From [Clostridium] scindens ATCC 35704 (GTDB lineage: Bacteria > Bacillota > Clostridia > Lachnospirales > Lachnospiraceae), in NCBI RefSeq assembly GCF_004295125.1, contig NZ_CP036170.1, forward strand, positions 2,730,501 to 2,794,500: a stretch of DNA of 64,000 bases, given 5' to 3'. Of this stretch, positions 26,811-35,995 are shown one piece after another (within the stretch, counting starts at the first letter, position 1; each line of letters starts with the position of its first letter). Under the pieces are notes generated by a model. That model was not told where the DNA came from. It saw only the letters and a program-made list of their open reading frames with translations, and did no database searches. The position numbers and the translations under genes are program-made.

Positions 26811-27911
26811 CTATTTTTGATAGATTTTCAGAAGGTTCTCCATGTTGCTGGACATGCCGGTCATCAGAAGATCCGCTATAGTGATCGCGGCCATGGATTC
26901 CACCACCACCACGGCTCTTGGAACGATGACGGGGTCGTGCCTGCCGGTGATAGTGATGGTGGTCTCTTCGCCTTCCCGGGTCACCGTCTGCTGAGGCTTT
27001 GAGATGGAAGGCGTAGGCTTGATGGCTGCCCTTAAGATGATGGGGCTGCCATCGCTTAAGCCGCCCAAGGTTCCGCCAGAATGATTGGTCTTCTTGCAGA
27101 TATTGCCCTGGCAGTTTAAGAAGGCGTCGTTGTTTATGCTTCCCTTAGAGGCGGCGGCCTCAAAGCCGTCGCCGATCTCGATGCCCTTTACTGCGCCAAT
27201 GGACATCAATGCCCTGGCAAGGCAGGCATCCAGCTTCTGGAAGACAGGATCGCCGATACCGGCAGGCATGCCGTTGATGCGGCATTCCACGATTCCGCCG
27301 GAAGAATCCTGCTCTTTGATGCATTGTTCCAGGTAAGCGGAAGCCCTTTGTGCATAATCGTCGCTGGGCATGTATAGACTATTATGGACAATGCAATCAT
27401 AATCATAGGCAGATTCGGGAACCACGATGCTGCCGATCGCCTTGGTGTAGGCTCTTAGATGGATCCCAAGCTGATCCAGCATCTTGGAAGCGATGGCTCC
27501 GGCGGCAACCCGCCCGATGGTCTCCCTGCCGGAGGTGCGTCCTCCGCCGCGATAGTCGCGGAATCCGTATTTGGAATCAAAGGTATAGTCGGCATGTCCC
27601 GGACGGTAGCAGTCCTTGATCTTTCCGTAGTCCCTGGAACGCTGATCCTGGTTGCGCACCATGAGCGAGATGGGAGTACCGGTGGTGCGCCCTTCGAACA
27701 CGCCGGAGAGGATCTCCACCTGATCTGATTCGCTGCGGGCAGTGGTATATTTGCTCTGTCCGGGCTTCCTTCGGTCAAGGAATCTCTGGATATCGCCTTC
27801 TGAGAGAGGAATCCCTGCCGGACATCCGTCGACGACGACGCCGATTGCCGGCCCGTGGGATTCCCCCCAGGTAGTCATTGTAAATAAGGTTCCATAAGTT
27901 GATCCAGCCAT
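26811..27911 (-). CDS. aroC: Chorismate synthase
   Basis: A 366-residue chorismate synthase, the last step of the shikimate pathway (EPSP to chorismate, needing reduced FMN). The N-terminal MAGSTYGTLFTMTTWGESHG and the block RSRDYGKIKDCYRPGHADYT are family signatures, as are FRDYRGGGRTSGRET and the later NHSGGTLGGLSDG. The frame is open to 27974, but the conserved MAGS start at 27911 has AAGGAGA upstream. It stands alone, with its own promoter and terminator. Confidence 0.97.
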   Translation of the reverse strand: MAGSTYGTLFTMTTWGESHGPAIGVVVDGCPAGIPLSEGDIQRFLDRRKPGQSKYTTARSESDQVEILSGVFEGRTTGTPISLMVRNQDQRSRDYGKIKDCYRPGHADYTFDSKYGFRDYRGGGRTSGRETIGRVAAGAIASKMLDQLGIHLRAYTKAIGSIVVPESAYDYDCIVHNSLYMPSDDYAQRASAYLEQCIKEQDSSGGIVECRINGMPAGIGDPVFQKLDACLARALMSIGAVKGIEIGDGFEAAASKGSINNDAFLNCQGNICKKTNHSGGTLGGLSDGSPIILRAAIKPTPSISKPQQTVTREGEETTITITGRHDPVIVPRAVVVVESMAAITIADLLMTGMSSNMENLLKIYQK

Positions 27912-27945
27912 AAGTAAGTCTCCTTCATATATAATAGATATTCTT

Positions 27946-27974
27946 ATTATATTAGAAAGGGGGCAAGCCTGCAA
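27946..27974 (-). promoter_or_regulatory. Promoter of aroC
   Basis: On the minus strand TTGCAG (27969-27974), a 17-bp spacer and TATAAT (27946-27951), 35 bp before the aroC start codon. Confidence 0.75.
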
Positions 27975-28028
27975 TTATAAAATATTCAGGAAATCTTCAT
28001 TATTTTTTTGTGATTTTTCCTGTACTTT

Positions 28029-28049
28029 TGCATATATGCATATTATAAT
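28029..28049 (+). promoter_or_regulatory. Promoter region with palindrome before the L,D-transpeptidase gene
   Basis: TATAAT at 28044-28049 is a good -10 element. A perfect 12-bp palindrome TGCATATATGCA at 28029-28040 lies in the spacer just upstream, where a regulator could bind; the -35 is poor. Confidence 0.5.
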
Positions 28050-28085
28050 GTTAGCGTGTGAGATTTTGAAAGAGGAGTAATATCT

Positions 28086-29801
28086 ATGGGTGATACAGGA
28101 AAAAGAGCAGATGAGATTATTGAAGAGACCATGAAAGAAATCTATGATGACCTCAATAGTTCTGATGCTTTTAAAGAAACGGATGATGATTATGAAGATT
28201 CCCAGGAAGAAGAAATTGATATGGAAGATGATGATAGCGCTGACATATCTGCTGATGACGGTGTTCTTGAGACAGACAGATTCGATGAGATAGACGATGA
28301 AGATAGTCTGGAAGAGTTTGACGATATAAAAGACGAAGAATTAGAATATGATGAATTGGAAGATGACGATATGGAAGAGACCGATATAGTGAAGGCGGCA
28401 AAGAAAAAGAAACGCAAGAAGACGGCGGCGATCGTGGCAGGCATCATTATCGGAGTCCTGGTCCTGATCTATGTGGGATTTGCCATATTCTTTAGCAGCC
28501 ATTTCATGTTCTTTACGAAGATCAATGGGACGGACTTCTCTCTGAAAAGCGTAAGCCAGGTGGAGGCCTATATGAAGCAGCAGGTGGCGGATTATGTCTT
28601 AACGCTTAAAGAATCTGATGGCGGAAGCGAGAAGATCAGCGGCTCTGATATCTCTCTTGTGTATGTTCCGGGCGAACAACTTGAGAAACTGGCTAAGAAG
28701 CAGAATAATTTCCTTTGGATCACTTCCCTGTGGAATCATCCGAAGATTACATCAGAGATTGGCGTGGAATATGACAAGGATGCCCTTGCAAAGATAACGG
28801 AAGGCCTGGAATGCCTGAAGCCGGAGAACCAGACTGTTTCCGTGGATGCCCATCCGGAATTCCAGAACGACAAGTTTGTAGTGGTTCCAGAAGTGGTAGG
28901 CACCCAGATTGATACGGAGAAGTTTAATGAGGCCGTGACCAAGGCCATCAATGGATTCAAGCCGACTTTGGACCTGTTCAAGACAGGATGCTATATATTG
29001 CCAAGGTTTGTATCTGATTCACAAGAAGTCGTAGCGGCTACAGATGCCATGAACAGTTATCTGGGAGCAAACGTTACATATGACTTTAATCCGGCTACGG
29101 AAGTGGTGGACGCTTCCGTCATATCCCAATGGGTAACCGTGGATGCAGATATGAACGTGACTTTTAATGAAGAAGCGGTAAGAGCCTTTATCCAGTCCCT
29201 GGCGGATAAGTACGATACCAAGGGCAAGCCCAGGACATTTACGACGGCAACCGGCAATACGGTAAATGTGACAGGCGGAAGTTATGGATGGAAGATTGAT
29301 CAGGAGGCAGAGTACAATGCGCTGATTGCTAATATCCAGAATGCGGAGACCGTTACCAGAGAGCCCAATTATGCGAGCCGCGCTGCAAGCCACGAAGGAA
29401 ATGACGTGGGCAGCACCTACGCGGAGGTGGACCTGTCTAACCAGATGATGTATTTCGTTCAGAACGGCCAGGTGGTACTACAGTCAGGAATCGTGACCGG
29501 GAATCCGAACAAAGGAAACGGAACGCCGCAGGGAGTCTATTCCCTGGCATATAAGGCGCTGGATCAGGTGCTGAGAGGAACCAAGAAGCCGGATGGAACC
29601 TATGAGTATGAGACGCCGGTGAAGTTCTGGATGCCATTCAACGGAGGAATCGGCTTCCATGACGCTACATGGCAGTCATCCTTCGGCGGATCCAGGTATC
29701 AGACCAATGGCTCTCACGGATGCGTAAACCTGCCTTATGACGTGGCAGCCCAGCTTTATAACCTGATCACAGCGGGAACGCCGGTGGTGTGCCATTACTA
29801 G
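28086..29801 (+). CDS. Membrane-anchored L,D-transpeptidase (YkuD) with peptidoglycan-binding domain
   Basis: A 571-residue envelope protein. An acidic cytoplasmic stretch (about 1-110, many D/E) and a basic KKKKRKK cluster precede one membrane helix (TAAIVAGIIIGVLVLIYVGF). Outside are PG_binding_4-like domains (about 150-430) and a C-terminal YkuD domain with the catalytic cysteine in SHGCVNLPYDVA and an upstream HD-type GGIGFHDATW. Such enzymes form 3-3 peptide cross-links or attach proteins to peptidoglycan. AGAGGAG is 8 bp before ATG 28086. It is probably followed by tgt in the same transcript (34-bp gap). Confidence 0.93.
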   Translation: MGDTGKRADEIIEETMKEIYDDLNSSDAFKETDDDYEDSQEEEIDMEDDDSADISADDGVLETDRFDEIDDEDSLEEFDDIKDEELEYDELEDDDMEETDIVKAAKKKKRKKTAAIVAGIIIGVLVLIYVGFAIFFSSHFMFFTKINGTDFSLKSVSQVEAYMKQQVADYVLTLKESDGGSEKISGSDISLVYVPGEQLEKLAKKQNNFLWITSLWNHPKITSEIGVEYDKDALAKITEGLECLKPENQTVSVDAHPEFQNDKFVVVPEVVGTQIDTEKFNEAVTKAINGFKPTLDLFKTGCYILPRFVSDSQEVVAATDAMNSYLGANVTYDFNPATEVVDASVISQWVTVDADMNVTFNEEAVRAFIQSLADKYDTKGKPRTFTTATGNTVNVTGGSYGWKIDQEAEYNALIANIQNAETVTREPNYASRAASHEGNDVGSTYAEVDLSNQMMYFVQNGQVVLQSGIVTGNPNKGNGTPQGVYSLAYKALDQVLRGTKKPDGTYEYETPVKFWMPFNGGIGFHDATWQSSFGGSRYQTNGSHGCVNLPYDVAAQLYNLITAGTPVVCHY

Positions 29802-29835
29802 ACGACGAAGAATATAGAAAAATGAGGATAAGATC

Positions 29836-30969
29836 ATGTATGAATTATTAAAGAAGGATGGTCTTGCCAAAAGAGGAAGATTGCATACAGTACATGGGGT
29901 CATTGAGACCCCTGTATTTATGAATGTGGGAACAGCGGCTGCCATAAAGGGAGCCGTCTCGACCACGGATTTACAGGAAATCAAGACACAGGTGGAACTT
30001 TCCAACACTTATCATCTGCATGTCCGTCCGGGAGATGAAGTGATAAAGAAGTTGGGAGGCCTTCACAAGTTCATGGTCTGGGACAAGCCGATCCTGACGG
30101 ATTCCGGCGGGTTCCAGGTTTTTTCTCTGGCAGGACTTCGAAGAATCAAGGAAGAGGGAGTGTATTTCAACTCCCACATTGATGGCAGGAAGATCTTCAT
30201 GGGCCCGGAAGAGAGCATGCAGATTCAGTCGAATCTGGCCTCTACCATCGCCATGGCTTTCGATGAATGTCCGTCAAGCATAGCCGAGAAGGACTATATT
30301 GAGAAGTCGGTGGACCGGACGACTCGGTGGCTGATACGCTGCAAGAAAGAGATGGAGCGTCTGAACAGCCTGCCGGATACGATCAATCAGGAGCAGATGC
30401 TCTTTGGAATCAATCAGGGAGGCATCTATGAAGATATCCGTATCCGCCATGCCAAGGAGATCGCAGATCTTCATCTGGACGGGTACGCCATTGGAGGGCT
30501 TGCTGTCGGCGAGTCGCATGAGGATATGTACCGGATTCTGGACGCTGTCGTGCCGCATCTTCCGCAGAATGCGCCTACTTATCTGATGGGCGTGGGAACG
30601 CCAGCCAATATTCTGGAGGCTGTGGATCGGGGGGTAGACTTCTTTGACTGCGTATATCCCAGCAGAAACGGCAGGCACGGACACGTGTATACCAGGCACG
30701 GGAAGTTAAACCTTTACAATGCCAGATACGAACTGGATGAGCGCCCGATCGAAGAAGGATGCAGATGTCCTGCCTGCCGCACATATTCAAGAGCCTATAT
30801 CCGCCATCTGCTGAAAGCAAAAGAGATGCTGGGAATGAGGCTGTGCGTGCTGCATAACCTGTATTTCTACAATTCTATGATGGAAGAGATCCGCCAGGCA
30901 ATTGAAGAAGGACGGTATCAGGAGTATAAAAAAGAGAAGCTTGATGGGCTTATGTCCGGCAGGGAATAA
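29836..30969 (+). CDS. tgt: tRNA-guanine transglycosylase
   Basis: A 377-residue bacterial Tgt, which exchanges G34 for preQ1 in GUN-anticodon tRNAs. Active-site blocks LTDSGGFQVFSLAGLRR and MAFDECPSS, the DCVYPSRNGRHGHVYTRHGK nucleophile region (FFDCVYPSR), and the zinc site CRCPACRTYSRAYIRHL plus CVLHN are present. ATGAGGATAAG precedes ATG 29836. yajC follows, as in many bacteria, but here it has its own promoter and secDF is absent. Confidence 0.97.
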   Translation: MYELLKKDGLAKRGRLHTVHGVIETPVFMNVGTAAAIKGAVSTTDLQEIKTQVELSNTYHLHVRPGDEVIKKLGGLHKFMVWDKPILTDSGGFQVFSLAGLRRIKEEGVYFNSHIDGRKIFMGPEESMQIQSNLASTIAMAFDECPSSIAEKDYIEKSVDRTTRWLIRCKKEMERLNSLPDTINQEQMLFGINQGGIYEDIRIRHAKEIADLHLDGYAIGGLAVGESHEDMYRILDAVVPHLPQNAPTYLMGVGTPANILEAVDRGVDFFDCVYPSRNGRHGHVYTRHGKLNLYNARYELDERPIEEGCRCPACRTYSRAYIRHLLKAKEMLGMRLCVLHNLYFYNSMMEEIRQAIEEGRYQEYKKEKLDGLMSGRE

Positions 30970-31001
30970 ATGTAAAATTTACATGAATTATACAAAATGA
31001 C

Positions 31002-31030
31002 TTGATGAATGCAGCATTATTGTGTATGAT
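31002..31030 (+). promoter_or_regulatory. Promoter of yajC
   Basis: TTGATG (31002-31007), a 17-bp spacer and TATGAT (31025-31030), 36 bp before ATG 31067. Confidence 0.75.
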
Positions 31031-31066
31031 AGCAATAGTGTTTAATGAGATTTAGGAGGAATTAGT

Positions 31067-31372
31067 ATGTACACATTAGCAGCACAGAGTTCAGGAGGAA
31101 GTTGGGCATTACTGTTTGTAGTATATGCAGTAATCTTTGGCGGTTTCTGGTTTATCTTTATAAGGCCACAGAAGAAGGAACAGAAGAGAGTTCAGTCCAT
31201 GATTTCTGAGATGGAAGTAGGAGATACCGTTCTTACGACCAGCGGTTTTTATGGAGTTATAATCGATATCAGCGATGACGATGTTATCGTAGAATTCGGA
31301 AGCAACCGGAATTGCCGTATTCCGATGCAGAAAGCAGCGATCGCTCAGGTAGAGAAGGCTTCTGCCGAGTAA
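31067..31372 (+). CDS. yajC: Preprotein translocase accessory subunit YajC
   Basis: A 101-residue protein with one N-terminal membrane helix (WALLFVVYAVIFGGFWFIFI) followed by RPQKKEQKRVQSMISEMEVG and the conserved VLTTSGFYGVI. YajC associates with SecDF-YidC at the inner membrane. TTAGGAGG is 7 bp before ATG 31067. A terminator follows, so it is transcribed alone. Confidence 0.95.
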   Translation: MYTLAAQSSGGSWALLFVVYAVIFGGFWFIFIRPQKKEQKRVQSMISEMEVGDTVLTTSGFYGVIIDISDDDVIVEFGSNRNCRIPMQKAAIAQVEKASAE

Positions 31373-31402
31373 GTATCGCGTGATAGAAGAGAATCCTGAC
31401 AG

Positions 31403-31431
31403 GGAGACGTTTTTAAGACGTCTCCTTTTTT
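31403..31431 (+). terminator. Rho-independent terminator of yajC
   Basis: GGAGACGT at 31403-31410 pairs with ACGTCTCC at 31418-31425, followed by TTTTTT. Confidence 0.9.
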
Positions 31432-31439
31432 ATTGAAAC

Positions 31440-31485
31440 CTTACATCGTCTGTAAGTATGATTCGGTACGGCCATTTGCTATAAT
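31440..31485 (+). promoter_or_regulatory. Promoter and candidate response-regulator site of the Bce-type operon
   Basis: An extended -10 (TGCTATAAT, 31477-31485) lies 31 bp before the ATPase gene. Upstream, CTTACA (31440-31445) and TGTAAG (31451-31456) form a dyad with a 5-bp spacer and no good -35 is present, the arrangement expected for an activator-dependent promoter. Binding by the response regulator encoded at 34327 is an inference. Confidence 0.55.
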
Positions 31486-31515
31486 AAAAACAAAGAAAGG
31501 CAAGGGGGAGAAACG

Positions 31516-32295
31516 ATGGATTGGAACAAGATACTTCAGGTCAAGAATGTCACCAAGAATTACGGGAAGGGCGAGAGCAGGACGGCAGCGCTTCGGGGCA
31601 TCAGCTTTGACGTGCTGGAGGGAGAGTTTCTTGGGATCATGGGAGACAGCGGTTCCGGGAAGACCACGCTTCTAAACTGCATAGCCACCATGACCAGGCC
31701 CACGTCAGGAGAAATACTGCTAAACGGCGAGGCTATCTCTGCCTTCAAGGGAGCCAGGCTTGCAAAATACAGGGGAGGAAAGATCGGCTATCTGTATCAG
31801 GAATTTGAACTTTTGGATAACCTGACGGCGAGAGAGAATATCTTGCTGCCGCTGGCGCTTCATGGAATCACGCAAAAGCAGGCACAGGGGAGTCTTATGG
31901 AACTGGCGGGCCGGTTGGACATTGTTCCAGTGCTGGACCGGTTCCCTTCTCAGATGTCCGGGGGACAGAAGCAGCGCGTGGCGGCTGCCAGAGCGCTGAT
32001 CACGCAGCCGGAGATCCTGCTGGCGGATGAGCCTACTGGAGCCCTGGACAGCCGCAATTCGAAGATTCTGCTGGATAAGATGGCGATTATCAACCGGGAG
32101 CAGAAGAAGACGATCATGATGGTGACCCATGATGCCAATGCGGCAAGCTACTGTACCAGGATTCTGTTCATACAGGATGGCCGCCTGTTCCACGAACTCA
32201 GAAGGAATCCCCGCAAAGAGGATCGCGAATCTTTCTACGAGAGAATTGTGGCAGTCATGGCCCAGCTGGGAGGAGGAAGCGCAAATGTTCTTTAG
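31516..32295 (+). CDS. Bce-type ABC transporter ATP-binding protein
   Basis: A 259-residue ATPase of the MacB/BceA type. Walker A GDSGSGKTTLLNCIATM, signature MSGGQKQRVAAARAL, Walker B ILLADEPTGALDSRNSK, H-loop MMVTHDANAASYC. The stop overlaps the permease start by 11 bp. With the permease, response regulator and histidine kinase downstream it forms a peptide-antibiotic sensing and detoxification module as known for BceAB-RS. AAGGGGGAG precedes ATG 31516. Confidence 0.93.
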   Translation: MDWNKILQVKNVTKNYGKGESRTAALRGISFDVLEGEFLGIMGDSGSGKTTLLNCIATMTRPTSGEILLNGEAISAFKGARLAKYRGGKIGYLYQEFELLDNLTARENILLPLALHGITQKQAQGSLMELAGRLDIVPVLDRFPSQMSGGQKQRVAAARALITQPEILLADEPTGALDSRNSKILLDKMAIINREQKKTIMMVTHDANAASYCTRILFIQDGRLFHELRRNPRKEDRESFYERIVAVMAQLGGGSANVL

Positions 32296-34330
32296 GCAGA
32301 TTCGGCGAAGCGCCGCAAAGAACCGGAAGAATAACAGCCTGTTTTTTGGAACTCTGGTGGCTGCAATTGTAGCCTTCTATACTTTGCTCTCACTTGAGAG
32401 CCAGGATGTCATTCGCTTCCTCAAGACGTTGGAAAGCGATGCGATAGAGAGGCTGATGCTGCTGATTCCAGTCGTATATGCAGTATCTTTGTTCTTCGTA
32501 TTTTTTCTGGTCTACTTCGCGTACCGCTATCAGATGGATGGGCGAAGGAAAGAATTCGGCCTTTACCTGATGCTGGGGATGGGCCGCGGCAGGCTATTTG
32601 CCATGCTTATGGGCGAAACGCTGTGGAACAGCCTGGTCTCTGTCCTGGCCGGGCTTCCGATAGCCTTGCTTCTTACAGAAGGAATCAGCCTGGCAACAGC
32701 CAAGGTAATCGGGCTTGGTATCGTCGGGCATAAGATATCCCTGTCCTTACCCGCCGTGCTGTGGTCCGTGGCAGGATTCATCCTTGTGCAGTGCTTTGCA
32801 ATGCTGGTCTTATGCGCCCAGTACAGCCGAAAAGAGCCAATGGAGCTGATGCAGGCAGTCGGGCCAGAACGGCAGGCAGCGGCGGGCGAAAAGAGGAGGA
32901 AAGCCAGCCTGATTCTTGGGCTCCTTCTTCTTTTGATGGCTTACGGGGCAGGGATCCTGCTTCTTCGTGGCTTTGGCCTGCCAGTGATCGCGCTGATCTT
33001 TCTGCTTGGAGGAAGCGGAACTTTCCTGGTGTTTCAAGGCATTGGATCCTTGATTGGAGAGCGCATACAAAGAAAGGGGCCCAGCCAGCCCGGCCTTTAT
33101 ACCTTTACTGGCAGACAGATCCAGGAAAGCGTGGTAGATCAGTATAAGGCATTGGCTGTAGCCTCGCTGTTGCTTTTGCTGGCGCTTGCGTGCATCTCCT
33201 TTGGCATTGGCATGGCGGCAGGAAGAGGCTCGGGCGAGACAAGGACGGCGGACTTCTCGGTCAAGGGGACAGAGGCTGAGATTCAGGAAGGCATCCGAAG
33301 GCTTGACGATCCGTCCATGATAGCGGGGTATTATCCGATGTATCTCGGACATATGGATATAGATGCGCATGCATATTCCTTAAAAGGCCTGCAGGAAGCG
33401 ATCCTGAAGCAGCCAGATAGTACGCAGAAAAGCAGCCTTCAGGATCATCTGGGGTATGGACTGGAATATGTCATTTCCGAGGCCAGTTATAACCAGTTGC
33501 GCGCCTCCATAGGAAAAGATCCTATAGAACTGGGAACGGATGGGATCGGGCTATATACATCCATGAAGGATGACCGGGCATTTACAGACCTTCTGGAACA
33601 CACGTTAAAGAGCAGGCCCGAAGTGAGCATCGACGGGCAGGATTACAGGCTGCTTACAGAACTTTACAGCGATAATGTGGTAGCGGACAGGGAAATTACG
33701 CTCTATATAGCCTTTATCGTTCCGGATGAGAAGTATCTGGCTTGGACCAAAGACGGGCAGGCGCCCTTCTGCTGGAATATAACGGTGAGCCAGGAGGCTG
33801 TAGATGAACTAGGGCTTATGCAGGCAATCCAGAAGGTGGATGAAAGACTTTCCTTTACCGGACTGGAATATGAAAGCTATCTCAGCGGGATTGGCAGGAA
33901 CCTGTTCTATACAGTGGCATCCAGTTATCTGTCCATCTATCTTGGCGTCCTGTTCCTGCTGATCTCCAATACGGTTATCGGCCTTAAGTATCTGATGCAG
34001 CAGCATGCCTGCAGGCAGCGGTACCGGACGCTGCTTATGCTGGGGGCAGGGACGAAAGAACTGTGCAAGTGCGCGGGGCGCCAGATTGGCATCTTTTTCC
34101 TGCTGGCCATCGGCGTGGCGGCCGTCAACTCCATTTTTGCAGTGTGGTCCATGTTTGGCAGTTTTATGAGGCTGCCGGCGGGGACGGCTGCTTCCAAAGT
34201 TTTTTTGATGGCAGGGGTTGCATTTCTACTGTTTCTTGTGTTTGAATGGATCTATATCCATGTTGTCATAAGCGCCAGCCACCGGGAGATACGGACGCTT
34301 CGGGCAACGGACGGGAGGAATGCCTTGTGA
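32285..34330 (+). CDS. Bce-type ABC transporter permease
   Basis: A 681-residue membrane protein of the BceB/FtsX type. The true start is ATG 32285 (MFFRQIRRSAAKNRKNN) with GGAGGAGG upstream; the open frame extends back inside the ATPase gene. Hydrophobic segments suggest about ten helices; the large hydrophilic stretch around residues 305-540 fits the extracellular sensing domain typical of BceB. KEFGLYLMLGMGRGRLFAML is the usual cytoplasmic coupling motif. These permeases bind lipid II-peptide complexes and signal to the partner kinase. The ligand cannot be deduced. Confidence 0.92.
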   Translation: MFFRQIRRSAAKNRKNNSLFFGTLVAAIVAFYTLLSLESQDVIRFLKTLESDAIERLMLLIPVVYAVSLFFVFFLVYFAYRYQMDGRRKEFGLYLMLGMGRGRLFAMLMGETLWNSLVSVLAGLPIALLLTEGISLATAKVIGLGIVGHKISLSLPAVLWSVAGFILVQCFAMLVLCAQYSRKEPMELMQAVGPERQAAAGEKRRKASLILGLLLLLMAYGAGILLLRGFGLPVIALIFLLGGSGTFLVFQGIGSLIGERIQRKGPSQPGLYTFTGRQIQESVVDQYKALAVASLLLLLALACISFGIGMAAGRGSGETRTADFSVKGTEAEIQEGIRRLDDPSMIAGYYPMYLGHMDIDAHAYSLKGLQEAILKQPDSTQKSSLQDHLGYGLEYVISEASYNQLRASIGKDPIELGTDGIGLYTSMKDDRAFTDLLEHTLKSRPEVSIDGQDYRLLTELYSDNVVADREITLYIAFIVPDEKYLAWTKDGQAPFCWNITVSQEAVDELGLMQAIQKVDERLSFTGLEYESYLSGIGRNLFYTVASSYLSIYLGVLFLLISNTVIGLKYLMQQHACRQRYRTLLMLGAGTKELCKCAGRQIGIFFLLAIGVAAVNSIFAVWSMFGSFMRLPAGTAASKVFLMAGVAFLLFLVFEWIYIHVVISASHREIRTLRATDGRNAL

Positions 34331-35010
34331 GCAGGATTATAGTAGTGGAAGATGACAGATATCTAAGAGAAGAATTGGTAACGACATTTGAAAGGAAGGG
34401 ATACTCGGCGTGGAGTATCTCTTCCTTTGATGAGGCGGAAAAGGAAATCCTTGCGTACGCCCCGGATCTGGCGGTGCTGGATCTCAACCTGCCTGGAAGG
34501 TCAGGATTCGAGCTTTGCAGGCGGCTGAAGGCAAGGGCGGCATTTCCTATTCTGATTTTGACGGCCCGGGATGCCCTGGCAGATGAACTGCATGCGTTGG
34601 GACTTGGGGCAGACGACTTTCTTACGAAGCCGTGCCATCCTGATCGGCTAACAGCCCGTGTGGCCCGCCTGATAAAGACCTATGGAAGAGTGCACGATTC
34701 CTTGCAGGCAGGGAGCCTGATCCTGGATTTGGACGCAGGCAGGGCGGCCTTTAAGGACAGGCATACGGATCTGACGGAGACAGAAGGAAAGATTCTTAAG
34801 ACGCTGATGGAATATTATCCGCAGACGGTTCCAAAAGAAGAATTATTCGAAAGGCTGTGGGGCGGCAGCGAATTTGTAGATGACAACATTCTGCAGGTGA
34901 ATATGGCAAGGCTTCGAAAGAGCATGGACCACATCGGCTTGCGGGAGGCGATCCGCACGGTGCGCGCCCAGGGCTATCGGCTGGAGGTGGAAAGATATGA
35001 GGGAGAATAG
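34327..35010 (+). CDS. OmpR-family response regulator (BceR-like)
   Basis: A 227-residue regulator starting at GTG 34327, which overlaps the permease stop (GTGA) and has GGGAGGA 6 bp upstream. The receiver domain carries the acidic pair VVEDD, phosphoacceptor Asp in LAVLDLNLPG and the lysine of FLTKPC. The C-terminal winged helix ends VNMARLRKSMDHIGLREAIR. It should activate the transporter genes on signal from the neighbouring kinase; the dyad at 31440-31456 is a candidate site. Confidence 0.93.
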   Translation: MSRIIVVEDDRYLREELVTTFERKGYSAWSISSFDEAEKEILAYAPDLAVLDLNLPGRSGFELCRRLKARAAFPILILTARDALADELHALGLGADDFLTKPCHPDRLTARVARLIKTYGRVHDSLQAGSLILDLDAGRAAFKDRHTDLTETEGKILKTLMEYYPQTVPKEELFERLWGGSEFVDDNILQVNMARLRKSMDHIGLREAIRTVRAQGYRLEVERYEGE

Positions 35011-35923
35011 ATGGAAGATCAGGCAGGAACTGCCGTGGATCATTCTGGTGGCTGCAAGCGAAGGCTTTTTTACCTTCGTACTGTGGCTGACAGCGCCGGA
35101 TGCCTTCGGAAGCGTCGCTGTGATGGCTGCCATCTTTGCCGTGCTGGTCATCGCGTCCGGGTGCATCATAGGGAAGAAGCGACAGGAAAGGCAGATGGAT
35201 GCGCTGCAGGCATGCCGCGAAGAACTGGAAGAAGCGGCTAGGAATTGTCAGGCGCAAGAAATGCAGGTTTACCAGGAGTATATCGAGGCATGGACTCATG
35301 AAGTCAAAACGCCGCTATCTCTGGCTACGCTGGTGCTTGATAACCACAGGGAAGAGATGTCTCCCTATGTCTATGACCGGATGGCTCATGTCCATCATGC
35401 CATCAGCGGCAATGTGGACAGAATCCTGTACTATGCAAGGCTTCAAGCGGACCATGTGGATTATAAGTTTGAGAGGCTGGATCTGGAAACTTGCGTCAGA
35501 GAGAGTCTGGATGATTTCCTTCCCATCGCAAAGGAACGGGGAATTGACGTAAAGACTGATATTGCGTCCATAGAAGTGATAAGCGACCGGAAGGTGCTAG
35601 CCTTCATGCTTGCACAGATCTTGAGCAATGCACTCAAGTATGCAGACCAGGAATCCGGCCGGGTAAGCGTGGATGGCTGGATGGATGCTAAGGAAGAAGG
35701 CAAGGCACATCTGAAAGTCAGGGACAACGGAAATGGCGTGCCTTATGAAGATCTTCCCTTTATCTTCGATAAGGGATTCACCGGGCATAGGGCAGACTTC
35801 CGGAATTCTACAGGCATGGGACTTTACTTTGTAAAGAAGTATGCGGAAAAACTGGCAATTCAGGTGAAGATCGACGAGGTGCCTACGTCTGACAGCGGAT
35901 TTGGGATTGAATTGATTTTATAA
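34997..35923 (+). CDS. Intramembrane-sensing histidine kinase (BceS-like)
   Basis: A 308-residue kinase with two N-terminal membrane helices and almost no extracellular loop, the hallmark of BceS kinases that sense through the transporter rather than directly. The phosphoacceptor histidine is in EAWTHEVKTPLSLATLVLD; the ATPase domain shows N box ILSNALKYA, G1 VRDNGNGVP, F box FIFDKGFTG and G2 STGMGLYFVKKYAEKL. It overlaps the response regulator by 14 bp and ends the four-gene module. Confidence 0.94.
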   Translation: MRENRWKIRQELPWIILVAASEGFFTFVLWLTAPDAFGSVAVMAAIFAVLVIASGCIIGKKRQERQMDALQACREELEEAARNCQAQEMQVYQEYIEAWTHEVKTPLSLATLVLDNHREEMSPYVYDRMAHVHHAISGNVDRILYYARLQADHVDYKFERLDLETCVRESLDDFLPIAKERGIDVKTDIASIEVISDRKVLAFMLAQILSNALKYADQESGRVSVDGWMDAKEEGKAHLKVRDNGNGVPYEDLPFIFDKGFTGHRADFRNSTGMGLYFVKKYAEKLAIQVKIDEVPTSDSGFGIELIL

Positions 35924-35932
35924 AGTAATATT

Positions 35933-35983
35933 TTCCTTGAAAACAGGAATACTTACAATATGTATTCCAAATATTTCAAGGAA
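35933..35983 (+). promoter_or_regulatory. Nested inverted repeats upstream of the sugar ABC operon
   Basis: Outer arms TTCCTTGAAA (35933-35942) and TTTCAAGGAA (35974-35983) are perfect complements; inside them GGAATAC (35946-35952) and GTATTCC (35962-35968) also pair perfectly. The whole 51-bp dyad covers the probable promoter (TTGAAA at 35937-35942) and reaches the ribosome site AAGGGAG. It could be a double operator for a LacI-type repressor or an RNA stem-loop masking the ribosome site. Confidence 0.65.
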
Positions 35984-35995
35984 GGGAGAACTGTT

